DNA of 64,000 nucleotides from Alistipes sp. (GTDB taxonomy: Bacteria; Bacteroidota; Bacteroidia; Bacteroidales; Rikenellaceae). Below, in pieces: positions 51,159 through 60,974 of this stretch. The position numbers and the translations under genes are program-made. The DNA is taken from the NCBI GenBank assembly GCA_017474235.1, contig JAFVIB010000004.1:62001-126000 (forward strand). The letters run 5' to 3'. A model generated the notes under the pieces. That model saw nothing but the letters and a program-made list of their open reading frames with translations, made no database searches and had not been told where the DNA came from. Within the stretch, counting starts at the first letter, position 1; every line of letters starts with the position of its first letter.

Positions 51159-51840
51159 TCTTACCATAGAGCAGTGTCAGGCACAAATCGACTACCTTGC
51201 GCAGTTTATGCTTCCGGAGCGGCTGGCAACACTTCGTCGTGCCGTCGAAAACCGCACGAAGTATATGACTCTTATGGCAGAGAATATGTTCCATCCGCAG
51301 AATGCAAGTGCTTTGGTGCGCCATTGTGAGGCTTTTGGAGTGCAGGAGTTGCATACGGTGCAGACACTATGCAAGTTCAATCCAAATGTCAATATTGTGC
51401 GCGGAACGGATAAGTGGATTGATATTCATCATCACTCTTCGACAACATCGGCACTAAACCACCTTAAGAGTGAGGGTTATCGAATTGTTGCTACAACACC
51501 ACACAAGCAGAGTTGCACTCCCGAGAGTTTTGATGTCACAAAGGGTAAGTTTGTGATAGTTATGGGTACGGAGAAGACCGGAATTTCCGATGAGGTTATG
51601 GCTGCTGCTGATGAGTTTCTGAGAATACCTATGTGCGGAATGGTCGAGAGTCTTAATGTGAGTGCATGTGCGGCAATTATAGTCTATATGCTCTCAGAGC
51701 GTATGCGAACAGAGGTTGAGGATTGGAGAATGACAGAGCCGGAGCAGATAAGAACGCTGCATCGTTGGCTTGTAGATACGGTAAAGGATGCCGATGCACT
51801 ACTTAAAAGAGGAGGTTTTTATGAGAAATCTGACAAATAG
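51130..51840 (+). CDS. TrmH-like tRNA/rRNA 2'-O-methyltransferase
   Basis: Most like TrmH, which methylates G18 of tRNA. The 236-residue SPOUT protein contains the N-terminal arm LPERLATLRRAVENRTKYMT (in pieces), motif 1 NASALVRHCEAFGVQELH, motif 2 FVIVMGTEKTGIS and motif 3 IPMCGMVESLNVSACAAI. A C-terminal helix of about 45 residues follows. Four consecutive Met codons at 51130-51139 make the start uncertain by up to three residues. It overlaps rsgA upstream and the DUF4954 gene downstream by 20 bases. Confidence 0.9.
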   Translation: MMMMTNTENSLTIEQCQAQIDYLAQFMLPERLATLRRAVENRTKYMTLMAENMFHPQNASALVRHCEAFGVQELHTVQTLCKFNPNVNIVRGTDKWIDIHHHSSTTSALNHLKSEGYRIVATTPHKQSCTPESFDVTKGKFVIVMGTEKTGISDEVMAAADEFLRIPMCGMVESLNVSACAAIIVYMLSERMRTEVEDWRMTEPEQIRTLHRWLVDTVKDADALLKRGGFYEKSDK

Positions 51841-53518
51841 CGAGATTACAACCCTGATTGCTGCCGGAAATAGTGCCGAGAGTTGGGATAGTGTGTGGGT
51901 GGCAGAGGATTTTGTTGCACAGAATATTCGTAACTGCCGCTTTGAGGGGCGCGTAGAGTTGGAGGGTGGAGTTACTCTTGCCGACTCGACAATCTCAAAC
52001 TACCACATCTGTCGCGGTGCAAAGGTGCTATCGACCGTAAGGTTGGAGTGCCGAAAGAGTAGTACATTTGGTAATGGCGTAGAGGTTGCTGCGGTAAATG
52101 AGAATGGTGGTCGAGCCGTGAAGATATATTCGGAGCTTACTGCGCAAACGGCATATATTATTGCTATGTATCGCCATCGTCAAAGCCTTATTTCAGCCGT
52201 TGAGGCTCAGATTGCACAGCGCGTAGAGGCTTGTCGTAGCAGTATGGGTGTTGTAGGCGAGCAGAGTACGGTCGTCGGGGCAAAGTTTGTCCGCGAAACA
52301 TATATCGGCAAGGGTGTCACTATTGAGGGTGCATCGCTTGTTCAGAACGCTACGCTGCTTGATGGTGCAACGGTAGGTGTTGATGTCAAGGCAGAAGATT
52401 TTATCGCTGTCGAGAACTCAAAAATAGGCTGTGGAGCAGTTTTGGAGCGTTGTTTTGTTGGCGAGAATGCTATTGTGTCAAATGGTTTTACGGCTATAGA
52501 CTCACTCATTTTTGCATCATCGCATCTTGAGAACGGCGAGGCGTGCTCTATCTTCGCCGGTCCATATACAGTCTCGCACCATAAGTCGTCACTGCTTATT
52601 GCAGGTATATTCTCGTTCTTTAATGCCGGCAGTGGTACAAATCAGAGTAACCATCTCTTTAAGAGCGGTGCTATTCATCAGGCGGTACATCGTCGAGGCT
52701 GTAAGTTTGGCAGTAACGGCTATGTTATGTCACCGGCAGATAATGGGGAGTTTTCGGTAGTTATAGGTCGCCACACAAAGCACCATAACACATCCGATAT
52801 GCCATTCAGCTACCTGTTAGAGAGCGGCGGTAATAGCTATCTACTTCCTGCCTTTGCGCTTCGTAGTTATGGAACTGTGCGCGATATTGAGAAGTGGCAG
52901 CAGCGTGATAAGAGGTCTGTTTGCCGTGATATTATAAGTTATAATGAGTATAATCCACTGCTTACATACAAGGCTATGAAGGGTATAGATGCCCTCAAGA
53001 CTCTGTTAGAGCGAGATGGAGATGCTGCCGAGTTGCACTATAACAGCACAATTATCAAGCGTCGTATGGCAGAGCGCGGTGTGGCGATGTATCGTCAGTA
53101 TGTTGAGGCGGCAGTTGGAGCAATGCTCGGTTGCGGTTGTGGCGAGGCTACATCGTCTGATAAATGGGTCGATATTGCCGGACAATATATAGATAGGTCA
53201 TATCTTGAGCAGGAGTTGGATAACTTCTCGACTATCGAGCAGTTGGAGCAGAGACTGCATAGCTTTGCCGAAAACTATGACAATGCTGCTCACGGTTGGG
53301 CACTTGCGGCTCTTGCCAAGATGTTGGGGCATATACCATCAACAGAGGATATTGCAGCTGCAATATCGAGTGGCGAGCAGGCTCATAATGCTCTGAGGCG
53401 CATAACCGATGCTGACCACGAGTCAGACCGCTCGCTGACAATGAGTGTAGGTTATGGTATCGACAGCGTAACTGATGATGAGGTAGTTGCGGACTTTAAG
53501 GCTGTACACAATATGTAA
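51821..53518 (+). CDS. DUF4954-family protein with hexapeptide beta-helix
   Basis: A 565-residue cytoplasmic protein of the Bacteroidota family DUF4954; function unknown. The first 270 residues show hexapeptide-like repeats (VELEGGVTLADSTI, TYIGKGVTIEGASLV, NATLLDGATVGVDV, SKIGCGAVLERCFVG) expected to form a left-handed beta-helix as in sugar-nucleotide acyltransferases. The SNHLFKSGAIHQ and GRHTKHHNTSDMPFSYL segments are characteristic. A helical C-terminal half follows. Active ATG 51821 is chosen because it begins the family sequence MRNLTNSEI; an in-frame ATG at 51788 lies deep in trmH. It may act on a nucleotide sugar (inference). Confidence 0.85.
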   Translation: MRNLTNSEITTLIAAGNSAESWDSVWVAEDFVAQNIRNCRFEGRVELEGGVTLADSTISNYHICRGAKVLSTVRLECRKSSTFGNGVEVAAVNENGGRAVKIYSELTAQTAYIIAMYRHRQSLISAVEAQIAQRVEACRSSMGVVGEQSTVVGAKFVRETYIGKGVTIEGASLVQNATLLDGATVGVDVKAEDFIAVENSKIGCGAVLERCFVGENAIVSNGFTAIDSLIFASSHLENGEACSIFAGPYTVSHHKSSLLIAGIFSFFNAGSGTNQSNHLFKSGAIHQAVHRRGCKFGSNGYVMSPADNGEFSVVIGRHTKHHNTSDMPFSYLLESGGNSYLLPAFALRSYGTVRDIEKWQQRDKRSVCRDIISYNEYNPLLTYKAMKGIDALKTLLERDGDAAELHYNSTIIKRRMAERGVAMYRQYVEAAVGAMLGCGCGEATSSDKWVDIAGQYIDRSYLEQELDNFSTIEQLEQRLHSFAENYDNAAHGWALAALAKMLGHIPSTEDIAAAISSGEQAHNALRRITDADHESDRSLTMSVGYGIDSVTDDEVVADFKAVHNM

Positions 53519-53546
53519 AATAGGGAGCAATCTTGCTCCCTATTTT
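53517..53546. terminator. Bidirectional terminator between convergent operons
   Basis: AAAATAGGGAGCAA pairs perfectly with TTGCTCCCTATTTT (53517-53530 with 53533-53546), with A/T runs at both ends. Confidence 0.88.
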
Positions 53547-53565
53547 ACATCATTACTTTTTGCTC

Positions 53566-53847
53566 TTAAGCTTGTCCTATTGGCTTAAAACCACCCTGCG
53601 AGATGTTTATCGGTCCGAACTTGCTCTCGTAGTTGTGCAGGTTCTCCTGCAGAGAGAGCAGCAGACGCTTTGCGTGCTCCGGTGTGAGGATAATACGGTC
53701 GGAGACCTTTGCCTTTGCCATACCCGGGAGGATAGATGCAAAGTCGAGTATAACCTCACTCGGAGAGTGTGCAATAACAACAAAGTTAGAGTAGTGACCC
53801 TGTGCAATAGCCGGATCTATCTCAAATTCAATTTTATTATCTGCCAT
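53566..53847 (-). CDS. DUF3467 domain protein
   Basis: A 93-residue protein of the DUF3467 family. Almost the whole length is the domain: YSNFVVIAHSPSEVILDFASI, then LTPEHAKRLLLSLQENLHNYE. Function unknown; the family has a small beta-rich fold and is widespread in Bacteroidota, often near housekeeping genes. It is the last gene of the kbl-to-DUF3467 run, 12 nt behind the DeoR gene. Confidence 0.9.
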   Translation of the reverse strand: MADNKIEFEIDPAIAQGHYSNFVVIAHSPSEVILDFASILPGMAKAKVSDRIILTPEHAKRLLLSLQENLHNYESKFGPINISQGGFKPIGQA

Positions 53848-53859
53848 AATATCAATAAA

Positions 53860-54633
53860 TTATACGATTATTAGCTCAATTCCTGCCTCTTCGATAATCT
53901 TAACCATCTCCGGAGCAATACCCTTATCGGTAATCACAACATCTATCTCCTCTATTGAAGATACACGACCAAAGCCGTGGCGACTAAACTTTGAAGAGTC
54001 TGTCAGTACGATAACCTTTGAAGCGGCAGCCATCATTTTACGAGAGAGTACAGCCTCCTCGATAGTTGAGGTTGTAATTCCAAAGTCGGGGTCAAAACCA
54101 TCTACGCCCATAAAGAACTTTGAGCAGACCATTGTATCCAAAGTCTCGGCAGCACTCTCGCCACGGGTTGCAAATGACTTCTTATATACACGACCGCCGA
54201 GCTGCTCAACAAAAATAGTCTCCACCTCATTTAGCAGAGCCGAAATTTTGAGGAATGGCGTAACTACATTGAGAGTCAGCGATGGCGACATATCATGGAT
54301 AGCCTCTGCGAGGGCGTATGTTGTCGAGCCGGCAGAGATCATAATAGAGTCCTCCTGAGCAATCATCTGTGCTGCACGCTCGGCAATGCGGGTCTTTGCC
54401 TCACGATTAAGTGTACTCTTTGTAACCAAATCGCGGTTTGCGATATGAGGGTTTGCAAGGCGCGCGCTACCGTGAGCCTTAAACAGCAGACCCTTCCCCT
54501 CCAAAATATTTACATCTTTACGGATTGTAACCTTTGTTACACCCAGCTCCTCTGCCACATCTGTAATGCGAATAAAGCCGAACTTTTCGAGCTTCTCGAG
54601 GATGTACTTATGTCTTTCAGCGATACTTAACAT
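53860..54633 (-). CDS. DeoR/GlpR-family transcriptional regulator
   Basis: A sugar-phosphate-responsive regulator of 257 residues. The N-terminal HTH is typical (LSIAERHKYILEKLEKFGFIRITDVAEEL in pieces, then GVTKVTIRKDVNILEGKGLL). The C-terminal effector domain resembles phosphosugar isomerases (MISAGSTTYALAEAI, GVDGFDPDFGITTSTIEEA, VLTDSSKFSRHGFGRV). It lies 1 nt downstream of the PHP phosphoesterase. Regulation of that gene and of the upstream phosphatase is plausible but unproven. Confidence 0.92.
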   Translation of the reverse strand: MLSIAERHKYILEKLEKFGFIRITDVAEELGVTKVTIRKDVNILEGKGLLFKAHGSARLANPHIANRDLVTKSTLNREAKTRIAERAAQMIAQEDSIMISAGSTTYALAEAIHDMSPSLTLNVVTPFLKISALLNEVETIFVEQLGGRVYKKSFATRGESAAETLDTMVCSKFFMGVDGFDPDFGITTSTIEEAVLSRKMMAAASKVIVLTDSSKFSRHGFGRVSSIEEIDVVITDKGIAPEMVKIIEEAGIELIIV

Positions 54634-54634
54634 A

Positions 54635-55768
54635 CTACCAAATCTCCTTTTTTAGTGTTTCTCGTCCTATATAGCAATTTACAAAATTCAAAGTTGTACC
54701 CTTCGGGATAGTTAAACGGATTGCCGAGCGTGGGTGGATAATCACCGGCAGAGCGTGCTCCTCAAACAGAACGCTGAACTCAATATCCGAGATGTTTGTA
54801 ACTACCAGCACCCCTTTGTGTTCATCCAAAACCTCAACTTGTAGAGAGGCTGCAACAAGCTGCTCGAGATACTTTGCATCTCCGGCAAGTTTGTTGTCAA
54901 AAAATGCAACCATACGACCGGCAAAGAGAGCCTCTCGCACCGACTCGAGTGATTTATCTTTAGCAAAGATAAGGGTCATCGGGCGCACCTGATTGCCATA
55001 GGCAAAGCTGGATAGTTCGTGTATATCAGAGTTTGCCATCATCGGCAGCTTGTACTCGTCAAACCAATCGAGCACCTTCGGATACCATTCAAAGCCATTG
55101 AATAGCTCTACAGCATGAATACGACCCTCTTTAATGAGCTTTTTGTGGAGCGGATAGAGCGTTGCTTTATTGTCAGGCCAGCCCGGGTGGTTCCACAGCA
55201 TAAATGCCCCTTGAGCCTCTGCCTTCTCAAAGTCCTCCATCTCGGTAGGGTTTGGAATACGGTTACCATCCTTGTCGCGCAACAATTTTCCATTCTCATC
55301 TACCTTATAACGGGTTTCCTCAAAAACATTCGGATCTTTGATAAATAGAGCGTTCATGTGTCCAAAAGGTTTAGTGCGGGTAATCTCCACTGCCGGAACA
55401 ACGGTAAGACCCCACTTTTGACCCTCGTTTACAGCCTGCTTGATTGGCAGATTGTAGTCTTTTAGTTTAATACCCGGACTCTTGTGTACAGCTACATGCT
55501 CCGACATTGCTATAACATCCAAGCCGTCTGCCCACGCTTCGCGTACTCGACCGAGTGGAGAGACCTGTGCATCTGCAAAGACGGTATGCATATGAAAATC
55601 ACACTTGAGAGTCTTGTAGCCATCAATATCCGGGATAGATATAATACGGCGTACCGCATTTGTGATGTGGTTACAACTTATTACATCATCATCGTTTTGG
55701 TTGTAACTCTGTGCATTTGCCACGGCAACAATTGCAACAAGTCCGATTAGAATAGACCATTTCTTCAT
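54635..55768 (-). CDS. Exported PHP-domain metal-dependent phosphoesterase
   Basis: A 377-residue protein with a signal peptide (1-19) and an N-terminal PHP domain: CDFHMHTVFADAQ with metal-binding His pairs, GLDVIAMSEH, WNHPGW, ANSDIHE. The C-terminal 100 residues are a beta-rich extension. PHP enzymes cleave phosphoesters with three metal ions; the exported variant in Bacteroidota is close to so-called Sb-PDE phosphodiesterases. It lies 8 nt behind the inositol-phosphatase-like gene, suggesting joint phosphate release from organic phosphates. Confidence 0.87.
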   Translation of the reverse strand: MKKWSILIGLVAIVAVANAQSYNQNDDDVISCNHITNAVRRIISIPDIDGYKTLKCDFHMHTVFADAQVSPLGRVREAWADGLDVIAMSEHVAVHKSPGIKLKDYNLPIKQAVNEGQKWGLTVVPAVEITRTKPFGHMNALFIKDPNVFEETRYKVDENGKLLRDKDGNRIPNPTEMEDFEKAEAQGAFMLWNHPGWPDNKATLYPLHKKLIKEGRIHAVELFNGFEWYPKVLDWFDEYKLPMMANSDIHELSSFAYGNQVRPMTLIFAKDKSLESVREALFAGRMVAFFDNKLAGDAKYLEQLVAASLQVEVLDEHKGVLVVTNISDIEFSVLFEEHALPVIIHPRSAIRLTIPKGTTLNFVNCYIGRETLKKEIW

Positions 55769-55776
55769 AATAGATG

Positions 55777-57114
55777 CTATTTATCAAGTAATTTTTCGAG
55801 TTTATTGTAGCAACCTATCTCATACATCTGAGGGATAAGTTCGCGGTAGTAGTTGCGAACATCCTCCCAACGATAGTATGGAGCCATATCACCGTTTATT
55901 GCAGCAGGGAAGGCTATCTCCTCCTCATTGAGAAGCATCTTGACAAGAACATCGCCCCTCTTGTTGCGGTAGAATATCCACTGAAGGTTACAACCCATAG
56001 GGATATTGTAGTCCTGCCAAACCTTCTCAATATCTTCGTAGTTATCTACCTCTTCACACCAGCCCGGGATACGCATCGTATTTAGCAGTCCCATAATATT
56101 GCCGTCGTGACCAAAGCGCAGTGTTACAGCCGGCTTGCCCTCGGCAACTTTCTGCTCGGCATCCTCGATAATCTTCTCTAACAGAGGGGTAGAGACACCA
56201 TTCAGAAAACCATCTTTAATGCCTGAAGGACCCTTCTCGTGGTAGAATATTGCATTTACAAGACGCCACTGCTCATAGAGCTCCTCCTTGGTAAAGACAT
56301 CGAGTATCGAAACCTCTGTCGGAGTGCCAGGCAGTGAGGTTGCTGTCTTGAAGAGGTGGAACACAAAGTCGTGCGGCATAGGCATACTCTTTACATAGTC
56401 AGCCTTGAACAGAGAGTGTAGCAGGCGTGATATATCCACATTTTCGTAGCGGTATTTGCGCCACTGCTGCATCCACTCGCAGTTGGTATTATGGCGGTAG
56501 AGGTCGATATATGCCGCCAAACGGGGGTCATTATCCTTATAGTAAGGGTTGAGCCACTTCTGGAACGGTTTGCCGCACTCGTAGTGAATATCGAGCTTAT
56601 TGTTTTGGCGCATCAGCTCATCACAAAAGGCAGTCATGCTGACCAATACGCGTGGCACGATAGTACTCTTGGCGTCGATATACTCCGCCTTCTTAAAGAT
56701 ACTCTTGTAGTTCTTGTACATTCGTGAGGCAATCTGTCGATGTTGCTCCTGACCCTTTGGCGAGAGCTCTCCACCACGACCGTAAGCATCTTTGGTAGCC
56801 TCCTTAAGTCGGGCATAAATCTCCTTGCCATACGGGGTGAGTTTGTCAAAGTACTCCGCATCGGCAAAAGGTCTTAGTACTCTGTCAAACTTCTCATCTC
56901 GCAGAATAAAACGAGAGCCGTGACGACCATAGTGGCTGATATAGAAAGGCTTATAGCCCTTCGGTACAGCGGTCTGCTCCTTGAACTGTGTCGGATAGAG
57001 GCGATATACGCCAAGAGCATAACTCGAATCCTCCATAATAAGCTCACGGGCAGTCTGTGCCGTTACAGCACCGGCAACTACCGTTGCCATAATTATAATT
57101 AAAAATCGCTTCAT
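55777..57114 (-). CDS. Histidine acid phosphatase, MINPP/phytase-like
   Basis: A periplasmic or exported phosphatase of branch 2 of the histidine phosphatase superfamily. The 445 residues have a signal peptide (1-19), the catalytic RHGSR loop (Arg64-His65-Gly66, Arg68) and the distal proton-donor motif FGHDGNIMGLL, with His-Asp intact. Sequence style resembles the Bacteroides multiple inositol polyphosphate phosphatase that degrades phytate. Substrate not proven. It begins 24 nt behind polA with no clear promoter, so it may be read from the same transcript. Confidence 0.87.
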   Translation of the reverse strand: MKRFLIIIMATVVAGAVTAQTARELIMEDSSYALGVYRLYPTQFKEQTAVPKGYKPFYISHYGRHGSRFILRDEKFDRVLRPFADAEYFDKLTPYGKEIYARLKEATKDAYGRGGELSPKGQEQHRQIASRMYKNYKSIFKKAEYIDAKSTIVPRVLVSMTAFCDELMRQNNKLDIHYECGKPFQKWLNPYYKDNDPRLAAYIDLYRHNTNCEWMQQWRKYRYENVDISRLLHSLFKADYVKSMPMPHDFVFHLFKTATSLPGTPTEVSILDVFTKEELYEQWRLVNAIFYHEKGPSGIKDGFLNGVSTPLLEKIIEDAEQKVAEGKPAVTLRFGHDGNIMGLLNTMRIPGWCEEVDNYEDIEKVWQDYNIPMGCNLQWIFYRNKRGDVLVKMLLNEEEIAFPAAINGDMAPYYRWEDVRNYYRELIPQMYEIGCYNKLEKLLDK

Positions 57115-57138
57115 ATATAAGGTGTTTTTAGGTTCTTA

Positions 57139-60012
57139 TTAATGTGCTTCAAGCCAATTTTTGCCAATACCTACATCTACCACCAACGGTATGGCGAGGT
57201 TTGCAGCACCCTCCATTTGGCTGCGTACAATATTCTCGACCACCTCACGCTCCGACTTAACTAAATCTACAACAATTTCGTCGTGAACCTGAAGTATGAG
57301 CTGTGAGCGCAACTTATGCTCTTTAAATGCCTTGGCAACGCCTACCATTGCTATCTTCATAATATCTGCCGCACTACCCTGAATTGGGGCATTAATGGCA
57401 TTTCGCTCTGCAAGTGCGCGGGTATTGGCGTTGTTTGAGTCAATACCGTCAAGGTATCGGCGACGAGAGAAGATTGTCGATACACAACCTGATTGATGCG
57501 CCTCCGAGACGGTTCTGTCCATATACTCTTTTACCTTCGGATAAGAGGCAAAGTAACCATCAATCAGTGCTTTAGCCTCCGAGCGCGGAATGTCGAGGCG
57601 TTGTGCCAAGCCAAATGGCGATATACCGTATATAATGCCGAAGTTGGCAGTCTTTGCGCGACGACGCTCCTCGGCTGTCACTTCGCCAATGCTCTTGCCG
57701 AAGATTTTGGCAGCCGTTGCGGCGTGAATATCCTCGCCATTGCGGAAAGCCTCGCATAACGACTCATCTCCGCTGAGATGTGCCATAAGTCGCAACTCAA
57801 CCTGCGAATAGTCTGCCGAGAGCAGCTCTCTGTCGGGTTGTGACGGAATAAACGCCTTTCGAATAGGGCGACCAATAGCATCTCGGATAGGAATATTTTG
57901 TAAATTAGGGTTTGATGACGACAGTCGTCCCGTGGCTGTAACAGCTTGGTTATAAGATGTATGTATGCGACCCGTTACAGGATTTACAAGCTGTGGCAGG
58001 GCATCAATATATGTAGATAGCAGCTTCTTTACACCGCGATACTCGAGAATTGTACGCACAATCTCATACTCGGCTGCAAAGCCCTTCAAATACTCCTCGT
58101 CTGTGCAGAACTGCTTGGTCTTTGTCATCTTTGGTTTCTCGGCAATACGCATCTTTGCAAAGAGAATCTCGCCGAGCTGACGACCTGAGTTTACATTGAG
58201 TGTCGGCTCATCTGCCATTGTACGAATCTTGCTCTCAAGGGCTACCAACTGCGCGCTCAGGGTTACAGAGTAGTTGTGCAGAGCATTGCTGTCTATCTTC
58301 ACTCCATTCCACTCCATATCCACCAGCACATCAATCATAGGCTCCTCGATAGTGCAGTAGAGTTGCCAAAGCTGCTCCTTCTCGACCAATGGACGCAGGG
58401 TGTTGTATAGTTGCAGCGTTATGTCGGCATCCTCGGCTGCATACTCTGCAACGCGCTCAATGCCAACCATATCCATTGTTATCTGTTGCACACCCTTGCC
58501 TATAAGAGCCTCAATAGGGATAGGGGAGTAGTTCAGATACCTCTCCGATAGCGCATCCATATTGTGACGAGCCTCAGGGTCGAGCAGATAGTGCATCAGC
58601 ATCGTATCGCCCTTGAAGCCCTTTACCTCAATGCCCAAAGTGCGCATAAAGAGGATGTCGAACTTCATGTTCTGACCCACCTTGATAATCTTCTCGCACT
58701 CAAATAGTGGTTTGAGTATCGCCGCATAGCTACTCTCTATTGTATTTCGGTCTGCTCCTGCTGTGAATGGTATATACCACGCCTTGTGTGGCTCGACGGC
58801 GAGCGAGATGCCTACTATACGGCTTGTAAATATGTCAAGTCCCGAGGTCTCAAGGTCAAAACAGATGGTCGAATAACCCATACACTGCTCAACAACGCTC
58901 TTAAGAGTTGCAGTGTCGCTTACAACAGTGTATGTGTGTGGCGTGGTGCTGACAGTGGCAAATGGACTGTCATTATTCTGCTCTGCCACAGGCTCCTCTA
59001 CAACGCTCTGCACGGGGTTGTTGAACATATCGAAGAGTGAGCCTTGACCCTCCATAGCTTTGCGCTTGGAAGCCCCCGCCTTCATACGCGCCATATTTGC
59101 AAGCTGGGTCTGCACCTCTTGTTGAGGTCTATTACTCTCCTCCACGGGAGCCATATTCTGAACATCATTCAGAAAGGCTTTGAAGTCCAGCTCGGTAAAG
59201 AGCGATTTGAGAGCATCTATCTTCGGGCAACAGACGGTAAGGTCAGCCTCGTTAAACTCGATAGGTATATCAAGACATATCGTTGTTAGTCGCTTTGAGA
59301 GTTGCAGTTGCTCTGTTGAAGCGGCGATATTTGCACCGGCTTTACCGCCGATAGTTGCGCTGTTGGCGATAATATTTTCAACAGTACCCCACTTCTGAAC
59401 AAGTTTGCTTGCCCCCTTTTCGCCAATGCCCGTCACCCCGGGGATATTGTCCGAAGCATCGCCCCACAGAGCCAAAATGTCGCGGACAAGCAGCGGGTCG
59501 TCAATGCCGTACTTCTCCTTTATGGCTGCACTGTCGATAATCTCAATCTGGTCACCCTTCTGCTTGTAAATCTTGCGATTTTTACCTACAAGCTGCCCGT
59601 AATCCTTATCGGGAGTGACCATATATACCTCATAGCCGGCTTCGGCACCCTTAAAGGCGAGTGTTCCGATAACATCATCAGCCTCGTAACCCTCAACCTC
59701 TAAAATCGGGATACACATCGCCTCGACAATACGCTTGACATAGGGCACAGAGACGATAATATCCTCCGGAGTTGCCGGACGATTTGCCTTGTAGTCAGGG
59801 TATAACTCTCGACGGAACGAGCCGCCGGCAGGGTCAAAGGCAACACCGAGAAGGTCGGGCTTTTCGCGCTTCTGAATATCTCTGAGAAACTTTGTAAAAC
59901 CAAAGACAATAGAGGTATTCATACCCGCACGGTTGCGCATCGGGCGACCCATAAAGGCGTAGTAGTACCTGAATATCAACGCATAAGCGTCTATGAGGAA
60001 TAGTTTTTTCAT
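57139..60012 (-). CDS. polA: DNA polymerase I
   Basis: Repairs DNA and removes RNA primers. All three domains are present in 957 residues. The 5'-3' exonuclease is at about 1-290 (DAYALIFRYYYAF, GYEADDVIGTLA, WGDASDNIPGVTGIGEKGA in pieces). The 3'-5' exonuclease is at about 355-545 with FDLETSGLD, VGQNMKFDILFM and YAAEDADITL, so proofreading residues are intact. The polymerase is at about 600-957 with DYSQVELRLMAHLSGD, RRRAKTANFGIIYGISPFGLA (in pieces) and LQVHDEIVVD. It lies 6 nt after queD and before the phosphatase gene, an unusual operon setting. Confidence 0.97.
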   Translation of the reverse strand: MKKLFLIDAYALIFRYYYAFMGRPMRNRAGMNTSIVFGFTKFLRDIQKREKPDLLGVAFDPAGGSFRRELYPDYKANRPATPEDIIVSVPYVKRIVEAMCIPILEVEGYEADDVIGTLAFKGAEAGYEVYMVTPDKDYGQLVGKNRKIYKQKGDQIEIIDSAAIKEKYGIDDPLLVRDILALWGDASDNIPGVTGIGEKGASKLVQKWGTVENIIANSATIGGKAGANIAASTEQLQLSKRLTTICLDIPIEFNEADLTVCCPKIDALKSLFTELDFKAFLNDVQNMAPVEESNRPQQEVQTQLANMARMKAGASKRKAMEGQGSLFDMFNNPVQSVVEEPVAEQNNDSPFATVSTTPHTYTVVSDTATLKSVVEQCMGYSTICFDLETSGLDIFTSRIVGISLAVEPHKAWYIPFTAGADRNTIESSYAAILKPLFECEKIIKVGQNMKFDILFMRTLGIEVKGFKGDTMLMHYLLDPEARHNMDALSERYLNYSPIPIEALIGKGVQQITMDMVGIERVAEYAAEDADITLQLYNTLRPLVEKEQLWQLYCTIEEPMIDVLVDMEWNGVKIDSNALHNYSVTLSAQLVALESKIRTMADEPTLNVNSGRQLGEILFAKMRIAEKPKMTKTKQFCTDEEYLKGFAAEYEIVRTILEYRGVKKLLSTYIDALPQLVNPVTGRIHTSYNQAVTATGRLSSSNPNLQNIPIRDAIGRPIRKAFIPSQPDRELLSADYSQVELRLMAHLSGDESLCEAFRNGEDIHAATAAKIFGKSIGEVTAEERRRAKTANFGIIYGISPFGLAQRLDIPRSEAKALIDGYFASYPKVKEYMDRTVSEAHQSGCVSTIFSRRRYLDGIDSNNANTRALAERNAINAPIQGSAADIMKIAMVGVAKAFKEHKLRSQLILQVHDEIVVDLVKSEREVVENIVRSQMEGAANLAIPLVVDVGIGKNWLEAH

Positions 60013-60018
60013 CGGTTA

Positions 60019-60462
60019 TCAGTTTTCATCGCAGTACCACTCTGCATACGAGGTTGCTGTCTCGTGCAGACGCAGTGAGTGTAGTGTTATGCCCTTTGGC
60101 AGTGCCGCCTTGAGTCGTGCAGCAAAGTCTATGAGCATATTTTCGCATGTGGGTTGATAATCTACAAGTACAACATTTGTAAATTGGCTACCCATAGCCT
60201 CAGCCAAAACCTCAGCCTGCTCTGTGCGTCGCATAACGAAGGAGTGGTCGAGGCGGTCAGTAATCTCTCGGGCAACAATGCTCTTCAGCTCGCCAAAGTC
60301 CATAACCATTCCCAACTTCGGATTCTGCTCATCAGATATAGGCTCCCCTTTGATAGTTACAAAAAGGCGGTATGAGTGTCCGTGAATTTCACGACACTTG
60401 CCGTCATAACCCCATAGGGCGTGGGCAGACTCAAACGAGAACTCCTTTGTCAGACGAATCAT
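60019..60462 (-). CDS. queD: 6-carboxy-5,6,7,8-tetrahydropterin synthase
   Basis: Converts dihydroneopterin triphosphate into carboxytetrahydropterin in queuosine synthesis. The 147 residues show the catalytic Cys23 and zinc ligands His14, His27 and His29 (FESAHALWGYDGKCREIHGH), then FGELKSIVAREITDRLDHSFV with the Asp-His pair and a C-terminal LHETATSYAEW glutamate segment. It overlaps the lrp gene by four bases (ATGA). No other queuosine genes are in the window. Confidence 0.92.
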   Translation of the reverse strand: MIRLTKEFSFESAHALWGYDGKCREIHGHSYRLFVTIKGEPISDEQNPKLGMVMDFGELKSIVAREITDRLDHSFVMRRTEQAEVLAEAMGSQFTNVVLVDYQPTCENMLIDFAARLKAALPKGITLHSLRLHETATSYAEWYCDEN

Positions 60463-60950
60463 CGGTGCGACATTTTATCGAGATAGTCAATGTGCGGCTC
60501 ACGCTGAAATGCCTCGCTCAGAGAGATATAGGTCTGTGTTGTAGAGATACCCTGAACGCGTAGGATACCATCAAAGATAGTGCGCATAAGGTGGTCATTA
60601 TCAACACAGTAGAGCTTAAGCATAGCGTTGTAAGTACCTGTTATAAAGTGGCACTCGACAACCTCCGGAATACTCTTAATCTTCTCGGCAACAGCCTGAC
60701 TCATAATAGGGTCCTGAATGCGGATGCTGATAAATGCACAGACATCAAAGCCGAGCATCTTCGGATTTACCATCATACGGCTACCCATAATAATTCCGGA
60801 CTCCTCCAACTTCTTGATACGCTGATGAATTGCTGCTCCGGAGATACCGCACTCGCGGGCAATCTCCAGATATGGCATTCGCGCATTCTTGACCAAAAAC
60901 TTGAGAATCTTTCGGTCTGTTGCGTCTAATGTTACTTTGTTGTTACTCAT
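60459..60950 (-). CDS. Lrp/AsnC-family transcriptional regulator
   Basis: A 163-residue leucine-responsive-type regulator. The N-terminal HTH (TDRKILKFLVKNARMPYLEIA, CGISGAAIHQRIKKLEESGII in pieces) is followed by the RAM ligand domain (AFISIRIQDPIMSQAVAEKI, VVECHFITGTYNAML, ILRVQGISTTQTYISL). It lies 24 nt downstream of kbl, so control of threonine/glycine breakdown is a natural guess. It overlaps queD by four bases. Confidence 0.93.
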   Translation of the reverse strand: MSNNKVTLDATDRKILKFLVKNARMPYLEIARECGISGAAIHQRIKKLEESGIIMGSRMMVNPKMLGFDVCAFISIRIQDPIMSQAVAEKIKSIPEVVECHFITGTYNAMLKLYCVDNDHLMRTIFDGILRVQGISTTQTYISLSEAFQREPHIDYLDKMSHR

Positions 60951-60974
60951 CTCCTAAAACTTAATATGTGTGGT

